Assembly: GCA_963748095.1 (NCBI GenBank)
Contig: CAVVIO010000002.1
Span: forward strand, 40,415-104,414
DNA: 64,000 nt
Source of the DNA: CAVVIO01 sp963748095
GTDB lineage: Bacteria; Bacteroidota; Bacteroidia; Bacteroidales; UBA10428
Reading direction: 5' to 3'
In this document: piece after piece, positions 1 through 9,420 of the stretch
Layout of the letters: every line of letters starts with the position of its first letter
Position numbering within the stretch: position 1 is the first letter of the stretch
Position numbers and translations under genes: made by a program
Notes under the pieces: model-generated
What the model saw: the letters and a program-made list of their open reading frames with translations, nothing else
Told to the model about the DNA's origin: nothing
The model's database searches: none

Positions 1-381
1 CGTAAATATTATAAAAATCCGGCCGACACAACTAACTATAACCTGGTGGTATATTCACTTGGGAATTTCGTATCGAATCAGCGTGCCGAATATAAAGACG
101 GAGGTATTGTTTTTGAAATGGATCTTATGAAAACCCGGCATAAAACGACAGTAAAAAATTACAGTTATTTGCCGGCATGGGTTTACCGTCAGGATAACAA
201 TGACAAATCTACATTTTACATCCTTCCTGTACAGTTATATCTGAACAACAGGGATTACTTCAATTTCCCTGACTATATAAGTTATAAAATCAACCGGTTT
301 TATGAGGATACAAAATCACATTTATCAGGTATTCCCGAAAATTCGTTTTATAAGAATTTCATTCTTTCCGGTCAGAAATAA
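1..381 (+). CDS. CapA-family protein, C-terminal part (truncated by window edge)
   Basis: The reading frame is open from the first base, so the gene begins outside the window and only the last 126 residues are seen. The stretch VVYSLGNFVSNQR near the left end matches the conserved core of CapA/PgsA-type proteins, which have a calcineurin-like phosphoesterase fold and are often found in poly-glutamate or capsule loci. The rest of the domain, including the metal-binding N-terminal half, is not visible. The family assignment rests on this one motif and the downstream length; the substrate cannot be inferred. A TAA stop ends the gene, and no + strand gene follows closely. Confidence 0.7.
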   Translation, partial: RKYYKNPADTTNYNLVVYSLGNFVSNQRAEYKDGGIVFEMDLMKTRHKTTVKNYSYLPAWVYRQDNNDKSTFYILPVQLYLNNRDYFNFPDYISYKINRFYEDTKSHLSGIPENSFYKNFILSGQK

Positions 382-502
382 CCGAAATCCCGATTGCCGG
401 AAAATATAATATTATACTCTGAAAAGGATCGACCAAATCTTCTATATTAAAATTGGATTCCAATTTCATGAATTGACTTCATTCAATTAAATCCAAAAAG
501 AG

Positions 503-536
503 TATAAAAAAACCAGTAATGAAAATTACTGGTTTG
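503..536 (-). terminator. Rho-independent terminator downstream of the zinc-ribbon gene
   Basis: An 11-bp perfect inverted repeat, AAACCAGTAAT / ATTACTGGTTT, encloses a 4-nt loop. Read on the minus strand it runs straight into a T tract. It lies about 20 nt beyond the stop of the leftward gene that ends at 558, so it probably closes the nif3-like / zinc-ribbon transcript. The GC content of the stem is modest. Confidence 0.75.
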
Positions 537-557
537 TACAGGAGGTGATAACTATAA

Positions 558-1328
558 TTACTTCTGTTCTTCCTTAAGTATTTCGTCATCAACCAGTATT
601 CTTCCACAATATTCACAAACGATGATCTTTTTGCGCGACCGGATATCCAGTTGCCGCTGAGGTGGAATTTTATTAAAGCATCCACCACAGGCATCACGTT
701 CTACAGACACAACAGCCAAACCGTTACGCGCGTTTTTTCTTATCTTTTTAAATGCGGTAATCAGGCGTTCCTCAATTATTGCTTCAATCTCCTTCCCTTT
801 GGAAGTCATTTGTTCTTCTTCTTTTTGTGTATCTGAAACAATTTCATCCAGCTCCTTCTTTTTATTCTGAAGATCACCATCCCGCTCTTCCAATACCTTT
901 TTTGACTCTTCAATGGTATCGTTCCTCTCTTTTAATTTAGCGGCAAATTCCTTAATCTTTTTTTCACACAATTCAATCTCCAGTGTCTGATATTCGATCT
1001 CTTTTGATAAAGAGTCAAATTCACGGTTGTTACGCACATTATCTTGCTGTTCCTTGTATTTTTTAATTAATGCCTCCGCATTCACTATTTCGTTTTTCTT
1101 TCCCGAAACTTCCGTTTCCAGATTTTTCACTTCTGCTTTAAAGTTCTGAATACGGGTTTCAAGACCAGCAATTTCATCTTCCAGGTCCTGAACCTCCAAG
1201 GGTAATTCTCCCCGCAAAGTTCTAATTTTATCAATTTCCGAATATACACGCTGCAACCTGTATAATGCACGCAATTTATCCTCCACAGATATTTCCTGTT
1301 CAGTGGTTTTATTTTTAACTTCTGCCAT
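558..1328 (-). CDS. C4-type zinc-ribbon coiled-coil protein
   Basis: 256 residues. About the first 200 form a long, charged, heptad-like coiled coil. The C-terminus carries a zinc ribbon with two CxxC pairs: CGGC at residues 214-217 and CEYC at 238-241. This is the architecture of the CT398/FlaA-associated zinc-ribbon family that is widespread and often next to Nif3-like genes. The family's biochemical role is poorly known; RNA or protein binding is inferred from the fold. The start is the ATG 3 nt after the stop of the nif3-like gene, so the two are almost certainly co-transcribed, and a terminator hairpin follows. Confidence 0.85.
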   Translation of the reverse strand: MAEVKNKTTEQEISVEDKLRALYRLQRVYSEIDKIRTLRGELPLEVQDLEDEIAGLETRIQNFKAEVKNLETEVSGKKNEIVNAEALIKKYKEQQDNVRNNREFDSLSKEIEYQTLEIELCEKKIKEFAAKLKERNDTIEESKKVLEERDGDLQNKKKELDEIVSDTQKEEEQMTSKGKEIEAIIEERLITAFKKIRKNARNGLAVVSVERDACGGCFNKIPPQRQLDIRSRKKIIVCEYCGRILVDDEILKEEQK

Positions 1329-1331
1329 TTT

Positions 1332-2426
1332 CTACAAATAATTTATTGGATTTGAAACGATTTTCGACAAATGAACCGCAAATTTAGGGAATTTTTTTGT
1401 AAGTAGATCATAAAAAATCTCTTTCGTAAATTGTTCACTTTCATAGTGCCCAATATCAGCAATTATTATCTCATTATCTGCCTCGAAAAACTGATGGTAT
1501 TTCATGTCGCCGGTAAGAAAAATATCGGCATTTGCCGAGATTGCCTTTTGAATTAAAAAACTTCCACTGCCACCGCATACAGCAACCCTTTGAATGGGTT
1601 TTCCCAGCAAAACAGAATGTCTGATAACCGGAATTTTAAAAATATCTTTCAGTGCTGCCAGAAATACATCTTCTTCTTCAGGAGTGTCCAGCTCACCGAC
1701 CATTCCAATTCCCACTTTCTCATAACTATTTTCGAGGGGATAAACATCATATGCAACCTCCTCGTACGGATGCACTTTCAACAAAGCATTTATAACTTTT
1801 GCCTGATAAATACCAGGGAAAATTGTTTCGATACGTGTTTCCTCTTCAACATGCAGTTTCCCCTGTTCTCCAACAAAAGGATTCGTATTCTCCGATCCCC
1901 TGAAAGTTCCATGCCCCTCCACATTGTAACTACACTGATCATATTCTCCTATTTTGCCCGCACCTGCCTCAAAAATAGCCATCCTTACCTTTTCCGCCTG
2001 GTCTTTAGGGACAAAAGTCACCAACTTACGCAATTCGCCGGTAGCAGGGGCAAGTATTCGGCACTTTTTTAATCCAAGCTTTTCGCAAATTTTGGAATTG
2101 ACCCCTCCGGTTACACTATCAAGATTAGTATGTGCTGCATATACAGCAATATCATTTTTTATAGCTTTTATCACCATTCTTTCTGTAGAAGTGTAGCCGG
2201 TAATTTTTTTTAATCCTGAGAATATTAACGGATGGTGGGCAATAATAAGGTTGGCATTGAGTGAAAGAGCTTCATCAATAACTGCTTCGGTAACATCTAT
2301 ACACAACAATACAGCCCTCACTTCCATAGACGCATGGCCAATTAATAATCCTGCGTTATCATAAGATTCCTGATAGGCTAAAGGGGCTAATTCTTCAATC
2401 GGGGCAATTATTTCAGACAATTTCAT
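1332..2426 (-). CDS. Nif3-like dinuclear metal centre hexameric protein
   Basis: 364 residues, the long (YqfO-type) form of the Nif3/YbgI family. The two catalytic-core halves are visible. The N-terminal half has IIAHHPLIFSG and AHTNLD. The C-terminal half has GDMKYHQ and DIGHYESEQ. These provide the His/Asp/Glu ligands of the two-metal site. Between them, roughly residues 130-235, sits a PII/CutA-like insert containing VHPYEEVAYDVYPLEN. Members have been linked to GTP cyclohydrolase 1 type 2 activity by annotation and to iron or cofactor homeostasis, but the reaction is unsettled. It is the first gene of a two-gene operon with the zinc-ribbon protein. Confidence 0.9.
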   Translation of the reverse strand: MKLSEIIAPIEELAPLAYQESYDNAGLLIGHASMEVRAVLLCIDVTEAVIDEALSLNANLIIAHHPLIFSGLKKITGYTSTERMVIKAIKNDIAVYAAHTNLDSVTGGVNSKICEKLGLKKCRILAPATGELRKLVTFVPKDQAEKVRMAIFEAGAGKIGEYDQCSYNVEGHGTFRGSENTNPFVGEQGKLHVEEETRIETIFPGIYQAKVINALLKVHPYEEVAYDVYPLENSYEKVGIGMVGELDTPEEEDVFLAALKDIFKIPVIRHSVLLGKPIQRVAVCGGSGSFLIQKAISANADIFLTGDMKYHQFFEADNEIIIADIGHYESEQFTKEIFYDLLTKKFPKFAVHLSKIVSNPINYL

Positions 2427-2498
2427 TATTTCCGGATTATATGGTAATTGCTAAAGTATCAACAAAAATAAAACAATTCTATATTGTTGTTGAATGTT

Positions 2499-2834
2499 TT
2501 ATAATCCATCCTTTATTTCCAGTAATATTCTTTTAATCTCATTTAACGTATTTATCACCTCAAAATTATTGATTGTATCTTCCTTGTTTTCTTTCAATTT
2601 TTTCTTGGCCCCGCTTAAAGTCATTCCCCGTTCTTTAACCAAATGGAAAATAACATGAAAATTATCAATATCCTGATGTGTAAAAAACCTGTTCCCTTTT
2701 TTGTTTTTCTTGGGTTTAATAATATCAAATTCTTTTTCCCAAAAACGGATCAGGGAAGTATTTACACCAAACATCTCTGCTACTTCACCAATAGAATAAT
2801 ATAGTTTTTCAACTTTCTTCTCTTTGTAAGGCAT
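2499..2834 (-). CDS. MerR-family transcriptional regulator
   Basis: 111 residues. The N-terminal winged helix-turn-helix contains YSIGEVAEMFGVNTS and SLIRFWEKEF, followed by the second wing helices (FFTHQDIDNF). This is the Bacteroidota MerR form whose specificity helix reads RFWEKEF. The short C-terminal part is helical (residues 85-111) and has no obvious effector pocket or cysteine metal site. It lies between the PQQ/M23 genes and the nif3 operon, all on the minus strand, with 71 nt to the PQQ gene. Its target is unknown; regulation of the adjacent peptidase block is only a guess. Confidence 0.85.
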   Translation of the reverse strand: MPYKEKKVEKLYYSIGEVAEMFGVNTSLIRFWEKEFDIIKPKKNKKGNRFFTHQDIDNFHVIFHLVKERGMTLSGAKKKLKENKEDTINNFEVINTLNEIKRILLEIKDGL

Positions 2835-2905
2835 AATACTGATAAAATAAGAATAGGACTTAATTAGAAACTAAGGTACTAAATAAATAAAAATAACCCA
2901 ATAAA

Positions 2906-4417
2906 TTACAATTTATTACCTAAACAATAGAAATAACCATCTCTTGAAGCAACGTAAATTTTCCCGTCATTTACTATTGGGGTCGATTCAAACGGACCCG
3001 GTTTCATATCGAGTAATGTAAAATTAAGGTTCGTATCAAAGTTGAATAAATATATTCCGTTGTAACTTGCCGCAATCAATTTGTTATTCACGATAATAGG
3101 AGTTGAGATAGAGGGACCGGTATGTTTTTTAAAAACCAGTTTGGGTGTGGCATACACATGTTTATTATTGGGGCCAGCGACCTTTTTTGACGCATCTATT
3201 TTGGTGTGATCGACAACATAAAGATATCCGTCAATGGCCATAAAAGCTGCCAGGTATGGAGAATTGCCATCGTTATAAGAATCGTTAATACCTACTGAAC
3301 CTATGACACCACCTTCCCAGCCGGCAAATTCCTTGTCGTTCACCGGAAAATACCAGACTACCGCATCTTTTGGCGGTTTTGAAGGATCAAGTTTAAAAAT
3401 CCCACCATTACCCGCAATATATTGTTTCTCAACAGAAACCAACAGGCAATTATCATGAGTTACTATTGCCGAGCCATCCATATCGGAACCAATATAAAAA
3501 TCCCAAACCAATTGTTTTTTATACAGGTCATATCCGTACACATGGCCTGAACCGGAAGCAACATATATCACACCATTCAATAATGAAGGAGACGATTCGG
3601 TCACTACATTGGATTTATGTGCTATAACATCCTGCTTTTCATACAACGAAGTTTCCTGGTAAATTAGGGGCTGAAGCATGCTATCTGTTATAATCGCTTT
3701 GGTATAATCGGGATTAAATACAGTGAACAAAGAATTTTCAAGTCCCAGGTAGGCTGTATCATTGATCACCAGAGCCGATCCATCTACATCGCGGCTGTAG
3801 CTATCGGTCCACTTCACATCGAGACGCCAAAGCTCTTTACCCGACTTAAAAGAAATGGCCCTGTAACTCGGAATATGTTTTGTATCAAGATAGTTACCAA
3901 CACCCAGCCTGCTGCCTTGTAATATAACCAGCCTGTTATCGGGAGTTTTGCTCTTTGCATTATACCAAATGGTTCCTGTACCTTTTACAACATCGTCGAA
4001 CAGGTATTGCCATACAATTTCTCCGTTAGCAGCATTGATTTTCTTGAGGTGGTGATCATAAGCTCCCTGAATGATATACAGATTGGTATCTTCCCGGATC
4101 AATAAGGGTTGTCCTGTCCACCCGGCACCTGCCCATTCTCTGGAGCCCAACTTTCTTGATATAACTGTTTCGCCTTTACCTAAATAAAGTTTCCAGTTCA
4201 GTTTAAGATTTGATGGCGCCAGGTCTCCGTAATAATTTCGTTCTTCATTACCCAGAAAAGTTGGAATAATTACTTTAAGTTGAGAACTGTCAATGGTTCC
4301 TTTTTCAGATTTTACAGGATTATCAGCACCATAAGTGAATGATGAGAAACTGAATACTAACAATTCAACTATTACAATAATTCCAATAGCCAAGATATGC
4401 TTTCTTACGCCTCTCAT
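2906..4417 (-). CDS. Secreted PQQ-binding-like beta-propeller repeat protein
   Basis: About 503 residues. I choose the ATG at 4417; the frame also extends 4 codons upstream to a TTG. A hydrophobic segment (ILAIGIIVIVELLVF) followed by a small-residue region forms a signal peptide. The body has repeated blades with the PQQ-like pattern: GEIVWQYLF, GKELWRLDV, KQLVWDFYI, then several IIVNNKL / IVNDGK strands and a terminal GYFYCLGNKL. No catalytic residues of quinoprotein dehydrogenases can be recognised, so it is more likely a structural or binding propeller than an enzyme. It follows the M23 peptidase gene by 28 nt and is probably in its operon, which suggests an envelope role. Confidence 0.8.
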   Translation of the reverse strand: MRGVRKHILAIGIIVIVELLVFSFSSFTYGADNPVKSEKGTIDSSQLKVIIPTFLGNEERNYYGDLAPSNLKLNWKLYLGKGETVISRKLGSREWAGAGWTGQPLLIREDTNLYIIQGAYDHHLKKINAANGEIVWQYLFDDVVKGTGTIWYNAKSKTPDNRLVILQGSRLGVGNYLDTKHIPSYRAISFKSGKELWRLDVKWTDSYSRDVDGSALVINDTAYLGLENSLFTVFNPDYTKAIITDSMLQPLIYQETSLYEKQDVIAHKSNVVTESSPSLLNGVIYVASGSGHVYGYDLYKKQLVWDFYIGSDMDGSAIVTHDNCLLVSVEKQYIAGNGGIFKLDPSKPPKDAVVWYFPVNDKEFAGWEGGVIGSVGINDSYNDGNSPYLAAFMAIDGYLYVVDHTKIDASKKVAGPNNKHVYATPKLVFKKHTGPSISTPIIVNNKLIAASYNGIYLFNFDTNLNFTLLDMKPGPFESTPIVNDGKIYVASRDGYFYCLGNKL

Positions 4418-4445
4418 CCTTCGGCACAAATATTAGATGTAGAAA

Positions 4446-5417
4446 TTAATCGAAAGACTGTCCGTTATTCATAGATATTTCTATCATTTCATCATATTCC
4501 TTAGCTGTAAGGTCGTTGAAATAATAGTTCACCGGATTCACTTTTTTATTATTATGAATGACTTCGTAGTGAAGATGAGGGCCAGTAGAAAGTCCTGTAT
4601 TCCCAACATAACCTATTACATCTCCCCTTTTTACTTTTTGGCCGACTTTTACATTAAAGGCGCTCATATGTCCGTACAAAGTCTGATAACCAAAACCGTG
4701 GTCTATCACAACTTTATTTCCATAACCACGATGAGAACTATCAACTATTTTAACCACACCATCGCCGGTAGAATAAATTTCTGTTCCTGTGGGAGCAGTA
4801 AAGTCCATTCCATAATGAAATTTCCTGATTTTATAGATAGGATGAATACGGTAGCCCCATCCTGATGCAGTACGTTTTAAATCCTTATTTGATATTGGTT
4901 GAATGGCAGGAACAGCAGCCAGCATGGCCTCTTTGTTTACCGCCATTTTAATTATCTCATCATAAGATACGGATTGCACGTAGATCTTTTTTGCGATTTT
5001 ATCAAGTCGTTTGGCTGTATTAATTACAATATTTGCATCGTTCAACTTTTCAAGAGAACGATAGCGGTCCACTCCACCAAAACCAGCTTCCCGAATTGAT
5101 TTACTGATAGGTTCAGCTTCGAAGATTGTGCGATAAATATTGTCGTCCCGGTCTTTCATATCATCCAGTACCGTTTCGATCTGTCCCAACTGATTATTTA
5201 ACAACTTGTAATTCACGCGCAATTCGCTAACCTGTCTTTTCAATCCTTTTTCCTTAGGTGAATCAAAGAAAAAAGCAAAAACCACATAGTATACAATTGC
5301 CAAAAGAATACTGGCTGATATGTATTTGGAAATTCTATACAGCTTATCCTTTGTGGTCCTGTTAACCTTATCATAGCTCAATGATTCAGGATTAAAACGA
5401 TACTTACTTTTAGACAT
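4446..5417 (-). CDS. M23-family membrane-anchored peptidoglycan endopeptidase (copy 2)
   Basis: About 323 residues from the ATG at 5417, chosen because the N-terminus MSKSKYRFNPESLSY then aligns with the paralogue upstream. One transmembrane helix (ASILLAIVYYVVFAFFF) precedes a coiled coil (residues about 65-110) and the LytM/M23 domain. The zinc-site motifs HYGMDF (HxxxD) and HLHYE (HxH) are intact, so the enzyme should be active. The start is 22 nt after the stop of the other M23 gene, indicating tandem duplication and co-transcription. Likely role: cleavage of cell-wall cross-links from the inner-membrane face. Confidence 0.9.
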   Translation of the reverse strand: MSKSKYRFNPESLSYDKVNRTTKDKLYRISKYISASILLAIVYYVVFAFFFDSPKEKGLKRQVSELRVNYKLLNNQLGQIETVLDDMKDRDDNIYRTIFEAEPISKSIREAGFGGVDRYRSLEKLNDANIVINTAKRLDKIAKKIYVQSVSYDEIIKMAVNKEAMLAAVPAIQPISNKDLKRTASGWGYRIHPIYKIRKFHYGMDFTAPTGTEIYSTGDGVVKIVDSSHRGYGNKVVIDHGFGYQTLYGHMSAFNVKVGQKVKRGDVIGYVGNTGLSTGPHLHYEVIHNNKKVNPVNYYFNDLTAKEYDEMIEISMNNGQSFD

Positions 5418-5439
5418 TTTCAGTAAAATTAAATAGTTC

Positions 5440-6408
5440 CTAGTTTTGTTTATTCTCAATGAGCTTGATTATCATCTTGTATTCTTTTCCAGACAGATCG
5501 TCAGAGTAATAATAAATGGGGTTAATTGGTTTGCCGTTATACATGACTTCATAATGTAAATGAGTTCCTGTTGAACGGCCTGTACTTCCCATAAGCCCTA
5601 TCAATTGACCCCGCTTAACTGACTGACCCTTATTAACAAGGATCTTCTGCAAATGACCATATCTTGATGTATACCCAAAACCATGGTCGATAACAATCTC
5701 ATTGCCATAGCCTTTACGTGAATATCTCGATAAGGTTACAACTCCATCTCCTGTAGCGTATATTTTGGTTCCTTTTTTTCCTACAAAATCAATTCCTTCG
5801 TGTCTTCTTTTCAGGAATGTAAAAGGATCTATCCTTACTCCAAAATAGGAACTGATCCATTCTATATCGTTGACAGCTACAGGTGTTATAGCGGGTACAC
5901 ATGCCAGCTTTTTCATTTGCTCAGCTGTTTTTTCTTCCAAAACTTTATATGATTCTTCCTGTATTTTTAATTGGCTTTTTACAGCATCCACCTTTTTTGA
6001 TAATTTAATGATCTCATCGGAATAAAGTAAAGTACCAAATCCCGTGAATTTTTCAGATCCTCCTGTACCGGCATCCCGAATTGTATTAGGCAATGAATCA
6101 AGTCCAAGAATGGTACGGTAATAATTATCATCTTCAAAATGTTCCTTTACCAGAACTTTCTGAAAAAGATTAAGTTTTGTCTTTATAGTATCGTAACGTG
6201 AAATTAATCGTTTCGACTGATGGGTAAGAAAGATTATCTTTGGTGAACCTATTATCGTATAAGTTGCAACTATAATAACCAGAGCTGCCAGGCTGGCAAT
6301 AAATATAAAAACAAGGGAATTTTTCACCCTTTCCCCGGATGTTAGCTTTATCTCGTTAAAACTTAACTCCTGAGGATTGAAATGATATCTTTTTTTTCTT
6401 GAAACCAA
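5440..6408 (-). CDS. M23-family membrane-anchored peptidoglycan endopeptidase (copy 1)
   Basis: 322 residues. The only usable start in frame is a TTG at 6408, because a TGA lies three codons upstream; the N-terminus is then VSRKKRYHFNPQELSF, parallel to the paralogue. A transmembrane helix (VFIFIASLAALVIIVATYTII) is at about residues 32-52. It is followed by a coiled coil and a C-terminal M23 domain with RHEGIDF (HxxxD) and HLHYE (HxH) zinc motifs. It is the first gene of the leftward M23-M23-PQQ block, with the divergent alaS starting 137 nt away, so the 6409-6545 interval must hold both promoters. Confidence 0.88.
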   Translation of the reverse strand: MVSRKKRYHFNPQELSFNEIKLTSGERVKNSLVFIFIASLAALVIIVATYTIIGSPKIIFLTHQSKRLISRYDTIKTKLNLFQKVLVKEHFEDDNYYRTILGLDSLPNTIRDAGTGGSEKFTGFGTLLYSDEIIKLSKKVDAVKSQLKIQEESYKVLEEKTAEQMKKLACVPAITPVAVNDIEWISSYFGVRIDPFTFLKRRHEGIDFVGKKGTKIYATGDGVVTLSRYSRKGYGNEIVIDHGFGYTSRYGHLQKILVNKGQSVKRGQLIGLMGSTGRSTGTHLHYEVMYNGKPINPIYYYSDDLSGKEYKMIIKLIENKQN

Positions 6409-6545
6409 ATGAGATCAGTATCTAAAAACATTATTTTTTCACCAACCCAACAAATCTATAAGAAAAAAATTAATTTTACAAAAGAATTGAAAGCTGAATT
6501 GTTCATAACATAAAAGTATTTTATCACTCAATATAAAATTTTCAC

Positions 6546-9182
6546 ATGGATTCTAATGTCATTCGTCAAAAATTTCTTGATTTTTTTGCTTCAAAAGATC
6601 ACTCAATAGTACCATCTGCCCCAATGATAATAAAGGATGATCCCACGTTGATGTTTACGAATGCAGGCATGAATCAGTTTAAAGATATTTTTCTCGACCA
6701 GCGTAAACCCGATAATCTGCGGGTAGCTGACACACAAAAATGTTTACGGGTATCTGGCAAACATAATGATCTGGAAGAAGTGGGACGTGATACCTACCAC
6801 CATACCATGTTTGAAATGTTAGGCAACTGGTCATTCGGAGATTATTTTAAAAAAGAAGCAATTGACTGGGCCTGGGAATTTCTGGTTGATGAACTGAAAA
6901 TATCAAAGGAGCATTTATATGCTTCTATCTTCGAAGGCAGTCGGGAAGATCAGGTGGAAATGGATAACGAGGCCTTTGATTACTGGAAGCAATATTTGCC
7001 CGAAGACCATATTCTGAAATTCGGAAAAAAAGATAATTTTTGGGAGATGGGTGATACCGGCCCCTGCGGCCCCTGCTCGGAAATACATATCGACTTAAGA
7101 TCGGATGCTGAAAAAAATAAAGTCAAAGGTGCCGACCTGATAAATAAAGACCATCCGCGGGTAATAGAAATATGGAACCTTGTTTTTATCCAGTATAATC
7201 GTAAAAGTAACGGCGAGTTGGTTACCCTGCCAAAAAAACATATCGATACAGGTATGGGATTTGAACGTCTGTGTATGGTCGTTCAGCAAAAAAACTCCAA
7301 TTACGATACCGATATTTTTCAACCTGTTATTAAGGAGATATCCAAACTGGTAAACATTGAATACGGACATAGCGAAAAGACCGACATAGCCATGCGGGTG
7401 GTTGCCGATCACCTGAGGGCCGTTGTATTTGCTGTTGCCGATAGCCAATTACCTTCGAATACCAAAGCCGGATATGTTATCCGTAGAATTCTGAGGCGGG
7501 CTATCCGGTATTACTATTCATTTCTCGAAATTAAAGAACCTCTGATTTATAAGTTACTCGATACACTCATCGATACGATGGGAAATGCATTCCCTGAACT
7601 GGTTCGCCAACGAAAGCTTATCGAACACGTGATCAGGGATGAAGAAGTATCTTTCCTGCACACACTGTCTTCAGGAATAAAAATGCTGGAAGGCCTCATC
7701 CATGCTGCTAAAAGTTTCAATAAAGAAATTATCAGTGGTAAAAAAGCATTTGAATTGTATGACACCTTTGGGTTCCCGCTTGATCTTACCGAATTGATAT
7801 TGCGGGAAGAAGGCCTTACTGTAAATAAGGAAGAATTCAACCAGGAAATGAAAGCTCAAAAAGAGCGTTCGCGCAAGGCTGCCGAAATGGACACAGGTGA
7901 CTGGCAGGTACTGGAAGATGACGATGTACAGGAATTTATTGGTTATGATTACCAGGAAGCAAACCTGAAGATTACGCGATACCGGAAAATCAGCACCAAG
8001 AATAAAAATATGTATCAGCTGGTTTTTAATATCACCCCCTTTTATGGCGAAAGTGGTGGGCAGGTAGGCGATACCGGTTATATCGAAAATGATGAAGAAC
8101 GTATTCAGATATTCGACAGTAAAAAAGAAAATAATGTAACCGTACATTATGTCGAAAAACTACCGGCGAACCTGACAGCAACATTCAGGGCCGTGGTAGA
8201 TCATGAAAAACGAATGGCAACGGCAAATAATCATACCGCCACACACTTGTTGCACTATGCGCTTAGAAAAGTACTTGGAAAACATGTTGAACAGAGAGGT
8301 TCGCTGGTCCACCCGGATTATCTGCGTTTCGACTTTTCACATTTCCAGAAAGTCAGCGACGATCAGCTTCATGAAATTGAAATTTTGGTAAACCGTAAGA
8401 TAAGAGAAAATGCACCTTTAGAGGAATTTAAAAGCATCCCTATAGCAGAAGCCCAGAAAATGGGAGCCATGGCCCTTTTCGGTGAAAAGTACGGTGATCT
8501 GGTAAGGGTAATTAAATATAACGACTCGATAGAATTATGCGGAGGCACCCATGTACCTGCTACCGGTCAGATAGGATTTATGAAAATTATTTCCGAATCG
8601 TCTATTGCCGCTGGTGTAAGAAGAATTCAGGCGTATACTGCCGAAAAAGCTGAAGAATATATTGATAATCATTTAGGAATAATGAATGATATCATAAAAT
8701 TACTGGACGGACCTTCCGACATCAGGCAAAAAATTAATGAACTCAGCGAGCAAAATGCCGAACTGCAAAAGAAAATCGACAAAGTAGCCCAGCAGGAAAT
8801 AAAAAGGATTAAAAACAACCTGAAAGAAAATGCAGAATTAATTAATGATATCAATGTTGTTAAAGGTACCATTTCCGCTGAGGATCCGGGAATAGTGAAA
8901 GACCTGGCATTTCAGATGCGCAATGAAATGGAAGACCTTTTTTTAATTTTAGGAGCAGAAATCAACGGGAAAGCACATCTTACCATCATGTTATCGGACA
9001 ACCTGGTGAAGAATAAAAAACTGCATGCCGGACTGATCATTAAAGAGATTGCCGGTGAAATAGACGGCGGCGGCGGCGGCCAGCCATTTTATGCTACTGC
9101 CGGGGGTTCGAATCCGAAAGGGATTGATAAAGCCCTCGATCTGGCAGTCAGCAGAGTAAAATCTCATACAGGCCAGGAATAA
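6546..9182 (+). CDS. alaS: Alanyl-tRNA synthetase
   Basis: 878 residues, full length for the bacterial enzyme. Charges tRNA-Ala and edits Ser/Gly mischarging. The class II catalytic domain occupies about residues 1-250 (FTNAGMNQFKDIFL, HHTMFEMLGNWSFGDYF, GCGPCSEIH-type motif as GPCGPCSEIHID). The editing domain has the zinc-binding HTATHLLHYALR and the CGGTH motif. A coiled coil leads to the C-terminal C-Ala domain with the glycine-rich GGGGGQPFYATAGG. The frame is intact throughout, in contrast to several other genes here. Transcribed divergently from the M23 genes. Confidence 0.98.
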   Translation: MDSNVIRQKFLDFFASKDHSIVPSAPMIIKDDPTLMFTNAGMNQFKDIFLDQRKPDNLRVADTQKCLRVSGKHNDLEEVGRDTYHHTMFEMLGNWSFGDYFKKEAIDWAWEFLVDELKISKEHLYASIFEGSREDQVEMDNEAFDYWKQYLPEDHILKFGKKDNFWEMGDTGPCGPCSEIHIDLRSDAEKNKVKGADLINKDHPRVIEIWNLVFIQYNRKSNGELVTLPKKHIDTGMGFERLCMVVQQKNSNYDTDIFQPVIKEISKLVNIEYGHSEKTDIAMRVVADHLRAVVFAVADSQLPSNTKAGYVIRRILRRAIRYYYSFLEIKEPLIYKLLDTLIDTMGNAFPELVRQRKLIEHVIRDEEVSFLHTLSSGIKMLEGLIHAAKSFNKEIISGKKAFELYDTFGFPLDLTELILREEGLTVNKEEFNQEMKAQKERSRKAAEMDTGDWQVLEDDDVQEFIGYDYQEANLKITRYRKISTKNKNMYQLVFNITPFYGESGGQVGDTGYIENDEERIQIFDSKKENNVTVHYVEKLPANLTATFRAVVDHEKRMATANNHTATHLLHYALRKVLGKHVEQRGSLVHPDYLRFDFSHFQKVSDDQLHEIEILVNRKIRENAPLEEFKSIPIAEAQKMGAMALFGEKYGDLVRVIKYNDSIELCGGTHVPATGQIGFMKIISESSIAAGVRRIQAYTAEKAEEYIDNHLGIMNDIIKLLDGPSDIRQKINELSEQNAELQKKIDKVAQQEIKRIKNNLKENAELINDINVVKGTISAEDPGIVKDLAFQMRNEMEDLFLILGAEINGKAHLTIMLSDNLVKNKKLHAGLIIKEIAGEIDGGGGGQPFYATAGGSNPKGIDKALDLAVSRVKSHTGQE

Positions 9183-9388
9183 TAACTTAGTTTGGTTTAG
9201 GCTCTACTGAAACAAAATATCATTTCAGAGCTGATACTTTGTATCCATTCACTCATGACCCGCAACGCTTCAGGAGCGAATGTCTCATCTATTTTTCCAT
9301 ATTCCGAAGGTAAATTGTATTACTGATCATACAATAATTTTGCTGTTGAAGAAATTATTATTAAAGGATCAAGTTATGTTTAAATTTA

Positions 9389-9396
9389 TATATTTG
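9389..9396 (+). promoter_or_regulatory. Candidate -7 element upstream of the acyl-CoA ligase
   Basis: TATATTTG matches the Bacteroidota -7 consensus TAnnTTTG and lies 24 nt before the ATG of the acyl-CoA ligase gene. I do not see a clean TTTG at the expected -33 position, so this is weak evidence. The surrounding 9183-9420 interval holds nothing else I can identify. Confidence 0.4.
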
Positions 9397-9420
9397 AATA
9401 TAAATTTAACCTGAAAAAGT

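Noticed and set aside
7095..8147. Antisense ORFs across alaS
   Set aside because: They are shadows of the well-supported alaS frame.
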